A DNA stretch of 64,000 bases from Oscheius sp. JU75 (GCA_037178855.1 JASJZC010000006.1:8660501-8724500); one strand, 5' to 3'; shown: positions 9,440 through 21,311, numbered from the stretch's first letter. Notes: generated by a model not told the origin, from the letters alone. Translations and numbers: made by a program.

Positions 9440-10375
9440 GTTTCACATGGTCACCGACTCCAGAAAGGTCGCGTGTCCGGCCGACTGCAACGGCGCGATT
9501 AGGACATCAAAAAGCCCGGGCGCCAAGAGACTTGTGTTTTTGTTGCTAAAACTGCCCAATAGTCAGCTGAGGATCTTTGGGAGGGGTTACACCACTGACA
9601 AGTGGTGTAACAAATGAACGTCTTCATCTCCGTCTGTCGGGCCACTCAAGTAGCCACTCCGGCCCGAGAAAATGGCAGATTACAAATTTTGGGTGCAAAA
9701 TCCAAAAAGGCGTGCTGGGATGCTGGGATTCATTATCTACCTATTTCTCAGCTTTCTTTGATACCAATCGGGGAGATCCAAAGCAAGATCTGCCTCCGAT
9801 AATCGGTAATACTTGGTTAGGTGGCTTTGCTCATTCGAGGATGCATTTCATGAAAGGCAAGCAGTTTTTTCCTGTTCGTGTGTGGCCCTTCGAAGTCGGT
9901 GTATATCAAAAACGGGCGATTTTAGCCCAAATGACCCAGGTTCGACTCCACTCGGTCGTTATTCTTGAAAAACGAGATGTTACCGCAGAAAATGTACAAG
10001 GCATCCTTGTAGTATTTTATGGTATATTCTGCTTATTCTCACTTTCCAGCAGTGAGAATAAGCAGAAAACCTAATAGAGAACCTAATAGATCGTTAATAG
10101 TCTAAAAAAATGGACGTAAATTTTCCTTAGAGATGAACTTCTGCGACACTCGAAACTGGGATAACACTTGACAATGGTTGTAGCCTTTTTTGTCGAGTCC
10201 AATTGTCGATGCCAATTTTGTATGCCAAGTCAAGCTTAGATACGCTTCAGAAGTTGAATTGGAAAGCACCTGAGGACACGATTTTCGAACGCAAAGGGCC
10301 CCCCTATTAGTCTTCTGAATACATTAGTTTACTAGCTAAAGACTAAAAAATACATACAATGACCTTAGTTTGATA
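9440..10375. other. Intergenic; two short perfect hairpins, no gene recognised
   Basis: GTTACACCACT (9586-9596) faces AGTGGTGTAAC (9601-9611). TCTGCTTATTCTCAC (10028-10042) faces GTGAGAATAAGCAGA (10052-10066). The open frame at 9577-10074 has no recognisable domain and runs through both, so it is not called. Confidence 0.5.
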
Positions 10376-11043
10376 TCAGTGAAGAGCGTCGATTTCTTTC
10401 TCCATCATTTCAGCTGCTTCAATGAACTTGGCCGTCTCGACGAGGTTCTTCTGGCTGAATGCTCGAGCCTTCGTCCAAAGATCGACCTTCTTCGCGAAAT
10501 CCTCCTCGCACCTTTCGTTGATAATATCGACGAGATTTTGCTGTCTCGTCTCCACGATCTCGATGCTCTGCTTTTCTCTGAAGCAATCGGCCTTTAGAGC
10601 AGCAATTTCCCTTCTCTGAAGGCTCAAATTAGACGGCAAAACAACCAAAATTTACCAGCTTGTCGGCACTGTTTCCCATAGACACTTGGAATTCGTTGAA
10701 GGTCTTCATAAGGATGTGCTCGGGGCGGTGTCCGATGTCATCCAGCAGATGGCTCACTTTGGCCTCGATTTTCTGCATATTCTTCTCTTTGCTGAAATGT
10801 GAAGGATTCGAAAATTTTCAAGGAAAGTTGTGTATACCTGCGCGCTTCCATGGCGCTTTGCCTCTCCCTATGCTTTGTCACGACAGCCTCCCATTCCGCC
10901 TTCTCTGCCTCGAGCTTAGCCTTGTAATCATTGATAGCCTTGATTTGGGCCTTTATCAACGCTATCTAGGCAAATAATTTCGAGAAATCGACTGAGAAGG
11001 ATACCTTTTCCGTAATCGTTCTCGACGGCGGGGCTGTCTCCAT
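10376..11043 (-). CDS. Small coiled-coil protein, unrecognised
   Basis: Four exons (11005-11043, 10838-10965, 10656-10791, 10376-10615) give 180 residues. Nearly the whole chain is charged and helical with heptad spacing, for example KAKLEAEKAEWEAVV and the C-terminal KFIEAAEMMEKEIDALH. No catalytic motif or membrane segment is visible. The ATG at 11043 is preceded on its strand by CCGATTTTAGA, an acceptor-like site suitable for spliced-leader addition. The composition would suit a small adaptor in a cytoskeletal, kinetochore or vesicle-tethering complex, but nothing in it decides between these. Confidence 0.7.
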
Positions 11044-11512
11044 TCTAAAATCGGAATTTTGGTGTAAAACAGGCAAAAAGTGGGGAAGAGTACAGTTGAC
11101 GTGCAGTTGTGAAACTTAGCATCTAATAACGCTGCTTGGATGCCATTTCACTAGTTATTCAGCTATTATTATGAGATTTGGGAGCTTACAACCTGTTTTA
11201 ACGAAAAACAAGTCCTTTCCGGCTGGCAATTGATATAAAACAGGGAAACTTTTGGGCTGGAAACACCTTGCTAAGGGAAAAAAGACGAAGCAGGTAACGA
11301 ATAAGGTGAAGATTTAAAATTTGCACTGAAACTCTGTACGTAAACTCAATGAAACAGGGTCTAAAACTTTTTTTGTCTTTGGCAAAAAAACAGCCACGAA
11401 TTTCACTTTTTCGTTAAGAAAAAACAAACAGGTGAGAAAATGAACTGAAACGGAGAAAGTAGAAAGGCAATGAGAATGAGCTTTGGGATACCGTATCTTA
11501 GGGGCGTTAATA

Positions 11513-12163
11513 CAGACAACTCTCGATATATGGTTTGTTCAAAAAAAAGAAGGACTACAGTGTCCCGAAATGCTTACGTGGCGGGACTCCTGGGAGGGCG
11601 GAAATTCAAATTTAGCAATTTTTGAAATTTCTTTTCATCAATGTACAGCCTTCATTCTCTTTGTTTTCCGGAGTTTTTCGTTTGCTTCCGGTAAAGGCTG
11701 CTAGTAGACACGCTTTAGAAATAAAAGAAACGAATGAGAACCCGAAAACAAGCTGCTAGACTGAAAACCAAAATATTAAGTCTATCTGAAATCCCGCGCG
11801 TCTAGAGTACTTTTCAAATCGAGTTAATTTCGCTCTTTTTGGTTTTCAGTCTAGCAGCTTGTTTTCGGGTTCTCTTCCGTTCCTTTTATTTCTAAAGCGT
11901 GTCTATTAGCAGCCTTTACCGGAAGCAAACGAAAAACTCCGGAAAACAAAGAGAATGAAGGCTGTACAATGATGAAAAGAATTTCAAAAATTGCTGAATT
12001 TGAATTCCCGCCCTCCCAGGGGTCCCGCCACGTAAGCATTTCGGGACACTGTAGTCCTTCTTTTTTTTGAACAAACCATAGTAGACACGCGTTTTGCACG
12101 AAAAAAGTCTACTATTTGGTGAATTCTATTATATCGGGTGTCTACTATATCGAGAGTTGACTG
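11513..12163. mobile_element. Foldback transposon remnant with TA duplications (pogo-like ends)
   Basis: The ends read CAGACAACTCTCGATATA (11513) and, reversed, CAGTCAACTCTCGATATA (12163). Both are flanked by TA (11511-11512, 12164-12165). CAGT...CTCGATATA ends resemble pogo/Tigger-type elements. Inside are two long inverted arms, 11513-11773 and 11837-12163, separated by 63 bp; both contain the stretch beginning GAAGGACTACAGTGTCCCG. The right arm has about 70 bp near its tip that the left arm lacks. No transposase frame. A decayed relative lies at 54311-54650. Confidence 0.8.
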
Positions 12164-12899
12164 TAATTTTAAAAGTGCGAGGATTCAAATATTTTCAAGG
12201 CGATTTTGAATTTCTCGGATTTCCCATTCTGTCTCTTTGTTTATCTTTTTTTTTCTCTCAAATGCTATACCAGAACTTTGGAGAAACTCAAAAGAAATGT
12301 GGTCCTAGGCTTCGGGATTTGCTCACCCAATATTAAAAAGATCTTCTAGCCGTCTTATTGCCATTCTTCATGTTTCTGGCTATGAATCCGATGCCAATCA
12401 ATGTTCCCTCATCTGGGCCACGTCAACATACGCTGGGAGAAAACATGAGCACGTCGAAGAAGGCTGGAGAGGGCTGTTAAGAGCCAGGAATTTCTGTTTT
12501 AATGGAAAAACACTGCTTTTCCGTACGTAATGAGTTTCAGCCCGATTCGGACAGACATTTTGTGCTACCGAAGCATTCTTGTCCCCCGTTCCTTGGAGAA
12601 AAAATCCATTCCCGAGCAGTTTCAACCAGAATGACTCCGATTAGATAAGAACCACGACGGTATGCGGCAATTACCAGCCGTGCGCACCTGCTTGCGGCGT
12701 CTTTGCGAATTGCGCAACGCGTGCCTTTGTACGGCATTTGGCAGCCTGTTGGCCCGGCTTATTGCCTCATTTAAGGTGATAATTGTTCGAAGAGACCTTT
12801 GATGACCGCCGAGTCGACTTTTGTTGACCTCTGACTCCAAATAACGAGTCTATGTGAGCGTTCAGCTCGGTATAAGTTCATCCAAGATTCAACGCATGG

Positions 12900-13020
12900 A
12901 AAATCGTCTTTTTGCGACCATTTACTAGTTTTCTGATGTTCTGTAAAGTTGTATATCAGATCAAGGGCTACAACTGTGCAAGTCATTGCTTGATCTTGAA
13001 AAATGCATCCTTTTTCCGAG
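12900..13020. mobile_element. Hairpin MITE (family A)
   Basis: Core CTGATGTTCTGTAAAGTTGTA facing GGGCTACAACTGTGCAAGTCA, then GCTTGATCTTGAAAAATGC. Confidence 0.6.
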
Positions 13021-13130
13021 AGCACCTATATGATACCGCGCATGTATCGCAAACCTGGGGGTGAAATGCTCGCGTCAGCCAGGTTTGCGTTACCTGTACC
13101 ATGTAATCAACTGAGAATCTCCCAGCAGTA
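13015..13130 (+). repeat. Dispersed repeat, matches 4442-4560 reversed
   Basis: Carries TTTCCGAGAGCACCTATATG and ATCGCAAACCTGGGGGTGAAA, parallel to the reverse complement of 4442-4560. Confidence 0.6.
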
Positions 13131-13452
13131 CCGTATCTCTCCGTCCCATCGGGGTCCCATACATTTTTTGCCTCTTGCTGTCCATTGGGATAACTATCTC
13201 GCACGCGCCAATTTGCGCGCACAGCATACGACGTAAATCCTGTTCGCGACACAGAAAAAAGGCGCTTTATAGCGGCCTGAAAAAGTACGATAATAGACGC
13301 GTGTGGGGGGTCTACAGACAGATCCAGCGGACTCCCCCTTATCGCACCCAAGAATCTAAATTTGAATGGAAGAATTCATAGCAGAAGATCATTGAAAATA
13401 CCCATAAGTTGACAAAAAAGACGGTGAGTGATTTCGACAAAACATACAAAAG

Positions 13453-14618
13453 TTATTTCTTGGTCGGAGTCGAAGCCGAATTGAGGATCTTGGCCAAGTT
13501 GGCAATGTACTCTTGGGCCATTTGAAGGGTTTCGAACTTGGATAGTCGACGACCCGCATCAGTCTCAGGCAGAACTGTTCTCAACTGGAAAGAAAAAGAA
13601 TGCTATTAAGATTGACTGGTTAAAGGTACTCACCTGGTCGTAGGCAACATTCAGCGTGTTCATTCTCCTTCGCTCACGCTCGTTGGCGGCTGTTCTTCTG
13701 AAAGACTTGAGTTATTTGGTTCTTTGACAGGGGAACTAACGGAACATCATGGAAACAGACTGATATAGAACGTGGATGCCTTGAGAGGGAGACAGGTGTG
13801 ACAGGGACTTTTTAATTTTATTTAGGCCCTTTTGCAGCACAAGGTGCACTTTTATAAACTCTTCCCCGGAATCTTCTCTCCTGCCAAACTCTTATTCACG
13901 TCTTATTGGTCCGAATCGACAGTTTCCTCATTTCAAGCCTTCCAAGTTTGAGGGCCGAACTCAAAAGGACCAGGAGTGTTCGACGACAGTAACTATCCTA
14001 CTTTTACATCCTACCTTTAAAATTTGCAAGAGGTTGGCTTCAACAGATTATGTCCTGTCAAGAGACTAGGTGATATGTCTAGAAAGTATGGTCACTTTGC
14101 TTTTGTTTCGGTAGACCAAGAAGGATCGAATAGAGAACAGATTGGCAGGAACAAGATGAGTATTGGACAAGTGAGCCTTCAGAAGAGAAGAGAGACAGAC
14201 TGACAGGGAAAAGATGGGGAGACGATTGACAGGTTGATATGAACATTTCAAAAGCCAAGAGACTGGCTGGCTGACAGGAAATGTATAGACAGACGGTCGA
14301 CAGAGAGATAGAAAGTCAGAGAAACGAAGGAACAGAGAGATATAACCCTGAACCAACCTGACTCTCAGGACTTGCGGAGACGGTGTCTTGTAGCGACGGC
14401 TCTTCTTCTTCGACGACTCATCGCTACCTGTAGTTGAAGTGACTGACGGGGCGGAAAAGCTGGAACCGGATACGGTAAGACCTCCCAACTCTCACTCTCT
14501 CTTACCAAGGAGGAAAAGTTGAAGGACTGTGGAGCGGCGTTCCGAAGGGGGTCGGATAGCCGTAGGGAAGGCCGGAGGCTGTAGGGAAATACATCTGATA
14601 ACTGTCCCAAGACGTCAT
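13453..14618 (-). CDS. lin-32: LIN-32 / Atonal-family bHLH transcription factor
   Basis: Four exons (14506-14618, 14358-14459, 13634-13697, 13453-13584) give 136 residues, close to the 142 of C. elegans LIN-32. The N-terminus MTSWDSYQMYF and the block RRYKTPSPQ just before the bHLH are LIN-32-like. The basic region (RRTAANERERRRMNTLNVAY) and helix 2 (RRLSKFETLQMAQEYI) are Atonal-class; the bHLH fills roughly residues 71-127. Known role of the family: proneural factor binding E-box DNA as a heterodimer with an E/Daughterless protein, specifying sensory neurons. The ATG at 14618 follows CTGTCCAG, a possible trans-splice acceptor. A 660-bp intron splits the basic region from the N-terminal part. 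Confidence 0.93.
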
Positions 14619-17339
14619 CTGGACAGGCTTTCAATTGGAGATAGAGGGGGCGGGGTCACTGTCACCAGCCTCTACCGTATGCCGGTGGGGGATGGCCTTG
14701 TAAGGCGTGCACATGTTGCGGTACGGGGGAGGCATAAATCAGACAGAGCTAGCAGCCGTGTGACGGACAGCCAAGAGAGACGAGTTTGGAACTGTTTGAA
14801 TTCGTTTGTTTTCCTGTCTATGTGGAGACTGGGTTTGAACATAGGACTGTTTTTTTTAATTGAAAGAATCACATCCTCAATCTTCATGATTCCAATGTAT
14901 TGTGATTTCCACAAATTGGAAATATTGACATGTCGGCTGCTAAAGACTATGCTACCAGTCGCAGAATTGAATTGATCGTTCAGATGACTATAAGAGGGTT
15001 CAGGGCGATCTGTCTCTCTCTCATGGTATGTGGCATCTCTATAGATCCGAAAGAATGTTGTTAGCAAAAAGAAGACAGGATTTTCAAACAAACTGTCGAA
15101 CAAAACATCTTCTACAGCCGATGAATTCAGGGAACTGTCAAGAAAAACAAGCTATTATAGTGTGAGAGTCTATGTTGACACATAAATTACTCTCATTATC
15201 TAATAGTTGAGGAAGACGAGTTAATTGGATTAGGTAGAGATGACTGTGCACAGAGTTTGCGTAAGTGTGAATGTCATGCGAGATAAATAATCGACCACCT
15301 AGGGTGTCAGTTGCCCGAGATAAGACGGAGCTAATGAGGCCAACTGCCGACAGAAGTCCATAATTATGTAGTGCTGGGGGATCAACAGTTGAGGAGAGTT
15401 GTCCTTCTCTGAACTTCGGATCTCTAATTAGAAGAGTCTTCCGCCAGCTGGTAGCTTTGACTCGAACCGACAGTTCAGTTCTAAGATGACCACCTGTTTG
15501 ATTCTCTAACTGACTAATGGCCACGAGGCTTGTGACCACTCACTGTCAAGGTCGGACTCGGAGGGAATATTGGAAAATCGAGATGGACAGACAGATACAG
15601 AGAGATCAGATATTTTCAGTACGTTGTACTCGCTGACCAACTATGAGCAGTGTTCCATCCTGAGACAAATTTCTTCGGCCTGTTTGTTCTTCAAACCATA
15701 AAATTCAAATTTTTAGCCCAGCTCGTTCTCAGTTCAAGCCATTTTAGCTGCGGGTGGTGAAATTGCCCATGCTTCCAGCGGAGTCCAGGCAATATTGAGA
15801 GCCTTCTGTATCAACGGAGGATGCAAAACGACTGCGGCCGGGACGGGACTCTCAGTAGCTTCGGTTTCCTGCTCACAGACAGGATCTAATGGTCGCGATT
15901 TTTAGAACCAGGTTGCTGGAAAGTAAGAAGAGGAGAGTAGGGCATAATAATAAGGGAACTTTCAGATCGCTCGGGACCAGCCCAGATTCTAGTCAAGGTG
16001 GACAGAGAAAGGTTACTGAGAGATAGAGCGAAACAATGGTTTGGGTAGGAGTTTTGTGAGAACTAGAGCGAAAGAGGACAGAAATTTGGGGAAAGTAGAA
16101 AGACCTAAGCTGAGAGCAAGTAGCAGACAATCAGAACAGGCGAAGAATTTTCGAATAACTTCCTCCAATTGAGCATGTTCTAATTGCCATCTTTGTAAAA
16201 GCAAAGAAGAGATTTTTCAACAGAAGTTTTTGCAAAAAGTTGCTTTGTTTGCTTGTACCTATACCAGTTGGCTATGCCGCCTGGATGGCGGTTTTATTGA
16301 GCTCCGTGTCGTCCATTGCCAGAAAACTCCCCAAAGAGCAAAAGCAATAACTTTCTTTTTACAATTAAAGCAATCAAAACAGTAACTTGCCAATTCAAAA
16401 AAGTTTCTTCTTGCATTAGCTTGACTTGTCTTGGTAGAAAAAGTACACAAACATTGTCAAATGTTATTCCAGGTTAGAGCTGACTTGTGTCAGACGGACG
16501 CCTCTTGCAAATTGTAAAGGTAGGAAAGGATAACAGCCACCAGCAACTTTGGGTAGAGGCTATTTGGCTTTTTCATTTTTTCGCGAGAAGCAAGAGAGTG
16601 ACACAGAGAATGTGAGACTGAGAGGAGGACAGGTTGGCACGACGAGTTGACTTAAACAGGTAGGAGGAAACAGCTGAACGAGGCTGACTCAATAGAAGGG
16701 TGAGGGGAACTTGTTGAATGGAGCATCAAGATGTTTGACAGAGTGAGAGGTAAAGAACTAATACATGGTTGGCTAGGATCAAAATGAAGAATGGACAAGC
16801 TTACAAAAAGATTCGGGGGCAGAGTATGGTAAAATGACAAGTGAATTGGGACAGGAAAATAGCTAGACACAGTAAAAAAAAATTACAGATAGGCACATAG
16901 AAGCCAAATTGACAGCTGGGACTTCCCTTCTACCTCCCAATTTTTCTCTTGATTCCATGCAAATTTCCTTCTTTTCATTCAATCAGTAGACCGATTCTCT
17001 AATTTTAGCAGTTCGTCTTCATTAGCAGAATCAGCTCACAAACTTCTCTCGGCCGTGATTCCAGTCCCGTTTGAACTTGACACAGCAAATGCGCCTTGCC
17101 TTATCGGCGCGTTTTCAAACTACTGGCGCTAATTTTGTGCACAGTCGTTGATTTTTTTTCTCTTGCTTTTCCTTTTTTTTTCTATGCTTTCCTTATGGTT
17201 ATTTTTTTGTTAGAAAAGTCCTAAAAATCTTTGGGAGACGATGAAGAAGAGTTCCGAGCAACTGCAGTTTAATACTGCTGCGAAAAGTCTTATTCTCGAG
17301 CTATTTACGCATTTTTCGACTAAATTCTGCGATTTTAAG
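14619..17339. other. Long gene-poor stretch upstream of lin-32 and RRS1
   Basis: 2.7 kb with dispersed GACAG/CTGTC words (clearest at 16010-16900) and no complete gene. As the upstream flank of a developmental regulator it may hold enhancers, but no site can be named. One possible exon is listed separately at 15717-15905. Confidence 0.5.
15717..15905 (+). other. Possible terminal exon of an unidentified gene
   Basis: After an acceptor-like TTTTTAG, 62 codons stay open to TAG 15903-15905. The tail has two cysteines in INGGCK and VSCSQ. No donor or upstream exon could be fixed, so this may be chance. Confidence 0.2.
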
Positions 17340-19398
17340 ATGGTTGTGGACCTGGAGCAGCTGAATTTGCCCTCGACGAATGTCCAGAAAGTCGTGGATC
17401 CATTTGTCGATCCAGGTAACCTTCTCCTGATGGACAAGGACCCAATTCAAGAGGACCTGACGTAATGTTTCGTCCCCAAAACCTTTATGATTCGAATTTT
17501 GCAGAGATAATTTGATCGAGAGAGCTAGAAACAACACGCAGCTGCTGTTCAATCGCATCTGGGAACTGGATCGCAAGCAAGTAGACTCCGCAATTCTTGC
17601 CGTCCTTCCCGATCCCACATTTAGAGTTCCTAGAAGCAAACGTGTATGTTGTATCAAGTTTTTTTGGTCTAATCCTTCACGGTTTAGCTCCCTGAGAAGA
17701 AGGAAAAGACGAAATGGGAGCAGTACGCCGAGAAGAAGGGAATCCAGAAGAGGAAGAAGGACAAGAAGGTATTCGATGAGGCCACGAAGGAATGGAAGCC
17801 GACCTACGGCTACCGTCGTGGCAATGACGACACAAAGGACTGGCTCATTGAAATTCCTGAGGGACAAGGTATTGAGAGCGTTTCCAAAGTTTTTGTACGT
17901 AAGGTTTTCAGATCCAAACAAGGACTACTTCGCCGAGCGCAAGGAAAAGAAAAAGGAGCGTGTGGCGAAGAACGAGATGCAGCGAATGAAGAATCTTGCT
18001 AAACAGCTGAAAACCAAGGTTAGTATCTTTTGTCATTGGATAAGCGAGCCAAAACGCACATATCTGGCGCAGCATAGGTCTCGAGTGTGTCGAGAATTTT
18101 TTGGTGTAGATCTTTGGCAGATGTAGGTGATCTCGTAAGAAAACGTCAGAACTGCTAATTCTATAAGGTTTCTGTACGGCGCTTACTAGTCGACTGGCAG
18201 TCGAGACTAGATCCGAATCGAAATTAAGGCGTTTCTCTTGAAAAGTAACTGTCCTTTTCAGATGAAGAGTGGACCATCACTTGATGCCAACATCGGGGTT
18301 GGAGTTGCACCAGAAGACAAATCCAAACAACAGGTAACCGTTATAAAATTCGCTGCATTCAAAAAACTAACTTCAGCTCCGTTTTGCCGTGGATCGTGCC
18401 AAGGCAGCCACAGCCTCCGTCGGAAAATTCCAGAAGATGGAAAAGGGGGAGAAAGAGAACGTGAAGACGGGCAAGAAGAGAAAGTTCGAGGCGAATGAGG
18501 CTGGCGGAGCCGGGGAAAAACAACGCGGGTTGGATATTCTGAACCGGCTCAAGGCCAAGAAGGCCAAAATCATCGACGAGAAAGTGGCATCAGTCGCCGG
18601 AGCTGAAAAGAAGTAGGGTTTTAACCATTTTTGCATTGCCCTTGCGTCTATGCCCCTGGCCGATTGTAGAAACCGAGGACTTGGACTTGATAGACCTGGG
18701 GTTCGATTCCAGGTCATATACCGTAAAAGCTCTAATATGAACACTTCTTTACGTTAAAAAAAATACGTATCCGCATTTTTCGCGGTCAAGATGAATTTTT
18801 CTGATTTTCTAATGCTCTGCACAGTTGTAACCCGTCATCAGCCTTACAACTTTGCGGAACATCGGAAAAAACAGGAAAAAAACATCTTGATAGCGAAAAA
18901 CACGAATACGTAATTGGGTATTTCTTATGAAAGGGATATTAGAAAAAGTACGCTATTTTGAAAAGCACCATTGTGTAGAGCTTTTTGTGCTGACCTTTTT
19001 GAGTCTATTGGCTATCGAGCTGTCTAACGGTGGTGATTATTGCCTCACAAAGTTACAGTCATTCAAAATTGTAGCGCCAAAGCTAGTACACTGCTAAGAG
19101 CCTCCATCTTGAACCACGATCCCTGTAAATGACATACTTTTCAATAAGTGATTTTGAGAAGAAAGACACGGGTGAGGCTACCTAGCCGGGAAGTTGACAA
19201 GCTTACAATATCGTTAGTCCAACAGGACGATAACCGACCTTGTTCACTTGCAAAATATGATTCAGGGAGAAGAAGGAGCGTGTGGGAAAGCCAAAGCAGA
19301 TTCGTCAGAAGAGCCAAATCCATCGTCAGACCTGGTTCAAGAACAAGAAGGCCGACAAGAAAAGAAATCCTGGCAACTCGCGCAAGAGCAAGAAGTAG
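17340..19398 (+). CDS. RRS1: Ribosome biogenesis regulatory protein RRS1
   Basis: Seven exons (17340-17461, 17505-17643, 17688-17868, 17912-18018, 18262-18333, 18377-18612, 19266-19398) give 329 residues. Family blocks: RNNTQLLFNRIWEL, KTKWEQYAEKKGI, GYRRGNDDTKDWLIEIPEG, KKERVAKNEMQRMKNLA. RRS1 is a nucleolar protein that with RPF2 brings 5S RNP into pre-60S subunits. The lysine-rich C-terminus (QIHRQTWFKNKKADKKRNPG) comes only after a 653-bp last intron; its donor GTAGGG overlaps an in-frame TAG, so unspliced RNA would end at residue 286. An in-frame ATG at 17241 would add 33 residues; 17340 is preferred because it follows GATTTTAAG and starts the conserved part. The last intron holds a tRNA-like unit and a hairpin MITE. 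Confidence 0.9.
18645..18718 (+). repeat. tRNA-like (SINE-like) unit in RRS1 intron 6
   Basis: T-arm-like CCTGGGGTTCGATTCCAGG with a possible D-arm remnant upstream. A related unit with the same T-arm and GTCATA end is at 38000-38068. No cloverleaf with a matching acceptor stem. Confidence 0.45.
18765..18912. mobile_element. Hairpin MITE (family A), most complete copy
   Basis: The palindrome extends to its tips: TACGTATCCGCATTTTTCGC at the left faces GCGAAAAACACGAATACGTA at the right. The usual core GCACAGTTGTAACCC faces TTACAACTTTGCGGAACATC. About 148 bp, no coding capacity. Confidence 0.7.
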
Positions 19399-19475
19399 TT
19401 TGTTTTATTCATATAAAATTGTTCCTGTTTTCTGCTAAAAACTGTTGTTGTTGCTGTTGTTGACCATAAACTCTG

Positions 19476-19853
19476 TTATCTCCCTCTACGTCTAAAATAA
19501 TACGGGATTTGAATAAGACTGGCCAGCTGCGGCGGACAAATATCGATCGAAGCTCTAGCTAGCCCCCCTGAGGCTATTTCTTCTTCTCGGACCCCCGTAC
19601 CATCCCTGGTTTCAATGCCGATTTCGAGGAACTGTTTGCACAGGAGACGAGATTTTTCTGGGTCTGTATAGTGGGGGAATATAGCCGAAACATTAGTTTT
19701 CACTAATCGGAAGCTTTTTTCGAATTGTAGATGAAAAAGTTTGACGGGAACTTTTGGGAGAGTGTTCAAGGTTGATTGTACCTTTTTATTTCGAACCCTG
19801 TCCGCATTTTTGAGAGAAAAATGTTGCTGAGAAAGACCCGTTTCTCGTTTCAT
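19476..19853 (-). CDS. Possible 3' exon of an unrecognised gene
   Basis: An open frame of 125 codons ends at 19476; an AATAAA on the same strand lies 65 bp further on (19407-19412), as a gene end should have. The C-terminal part (FPHYTDPEKSRLLCKQFLEI and following) is charged and without a domain I know. Upstream exons were not found and codon use is mixed, so this stays a weak call. Confidence 0.3.
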   Translation of the reverse strand: MKRETGLSQQHFSLKNADRVRNKKVQSTLNTLPKVPVKLFHLQFEKSFRLVKTNVSAIFPHYTDPEKSRLLCKQFLEIGIETRDGTGVREEEIASGGLARASIDICPPQLASLIQIPYYFRRRGR

Positions 19854-20397
19854 TGGACAGCTGTTGTTGATAGTTTCGAATTGACTCCCGTCTTTGTTGA
19901 TCTCACTTGTATAACGCCATCTCTCGTGGGGTTTTCTTTTCTTATCGACAAGAATTCGGAGGTGTTTTTACGGGTTTTTTTTCATAGATAAAACATGATT
20001 TCGAGCAAGAGTTATGCAAAAAAATTCTTCCCCGGGTATCCAAAGAAGATATTTTTCACAACTTTCATGATGTTTCCTTTCAAATCGATCTGTCCGGGCT
20101 TGTTTATCGCTGTATCTTCTTCATGTACTTACCGGAAACCGAGGTTTCTGTGGAAAAAAAAGTGAAGAGAAAAGTTTATCACTAAGTTTGAGGAGGGAAA
20201 AAAACCTTGCTTTTGTGTCAGAGGTATTAAACTGTCTCGGTTTCAAGCAATCAACCAGCAAAATTGTCTACCAGACAATTCAGAAAGACCATACTTCATA
20301 TATTTTGAGACAGGATACTATTTTAGAGAAGCTGGGTGGCGATTACTCGATTTTCTTGGTCCTCCAGAAGCAGATATGCTCCGTAGGTCTGGAAAAC

Positions 20398-20665
20398 TCC
20401 CGGCCGGGCCGAAACCTTTTTCAGCGCTCACGGTGTGCAACAGAAAACAGTCATAGAAGGTCAATGTTACATTTTTAGCTTTGCAATGTTTTGCAAAGTT
20501 GTAGAGCCGAAAGAAATTCTACAACTTTGTAGAACATTACAAAATGAAAAAATGCAACCGTGACTCCGAACTGGCTGATTTCTGTTGCGCTCCCTGAGCG
20601 CTGAATATGGTTCGGCCCGAATCTCAGGACGCTGGAAATCGGCCGGGCCTAAGGTTTATGTCGGC
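20398..20665. repeat. Composite inverted repeat with a hairpin MITE (family A) at its centre
   Basis: GGGCCGAAACCTTTTTCAGC on the left matches the reverse of GCTGAATATGGTTCGGCCC on the right. The centre (20462-20580) is the family-A core TGTTTTGCAAAGTTGTAGAG / TCTACAACTTTGTAGAACAT. GGCCCGGCC-rich relatives of the outer arm lie at about 37345-37400 and 38150-38240. Confidence 0.55.
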
Positions 20666-21261
20666 CCAGAAAGATTTTCCTTAACCGAATTGTAAAAAGA
20701 GATCATTTTCAGCAAAGCTTTTGGCACATAGTCTCTCCCCTGCGATCTAGACAGGGTTTTCCTGAGAAAACAGCGGTCTCTCCTCCCAAGAAATAACTCT
20801 TTCACTTGGATGTTTGGCCAGTAATCCATAGACAAAGTCGGGTAATTCAATCTCACCCTAACAATTTACTTTTTGCCTCCGCGACTCTGTCTCGTCTGCC
20901 TTTCATTCTGTCCGGGACGGGTCTCTGTCCTAATAACCATCAGCCTCGTTTACTTTTCCCACCTAGCCTGTCTCTCTCCCCTCCCCCAGTCTTATCTTCT
21001 TCCAGTAGTCCCGCCCGTGCTATCAATCGGCTTATCTCCTTCTAGGCGCCACATTTTTTCGGTTTTTGTCTAGACGAAGGTAAAGTAGAAAGGTCTCATT
21101 GCTCTTTCTGTTTTTTTCCTCTTATTTACGCCATTATTAACCAGGATTCATTCAACTGTGTGCCTGTCACATCCGTTCATATAACTGTTTATTCACTTGG
21201 CAGTGGTGTGCCCACAGCCGACACCATCAAAACAGTCCGTGTGTGTGACATTTTGCAGAAT

Positions 21262-21311
<50 letters not shown>

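Larger units (their letters stand above)
12166..13452. other. Intergenic; repeats only
   Basis: Holds a hairpin MITE (12900-13020) and the second copy of the dispersed repeat of 4442-4560. Short open frames at 12400-12840 show no family resemblance. Confidence 0.55.

Noticed and set aside
9577-10074. 165-codon plus-strand open frame
   Set aside because: No domain, passes through two hairpins, and its codon use does not resemble neighbouring genes.
15138-15539. 133-codon minus-strand open frame as a gene
   Set aside because: No recognisable domain and no splice or poly(A) support.
17340-18616. RRS1 ending at the TAG at 18614-18616
   Set aside because: A donor overlapping that TAG joins in phase to 19266, adding a conserved-looking basic end; the long form keeps the frame exactly.
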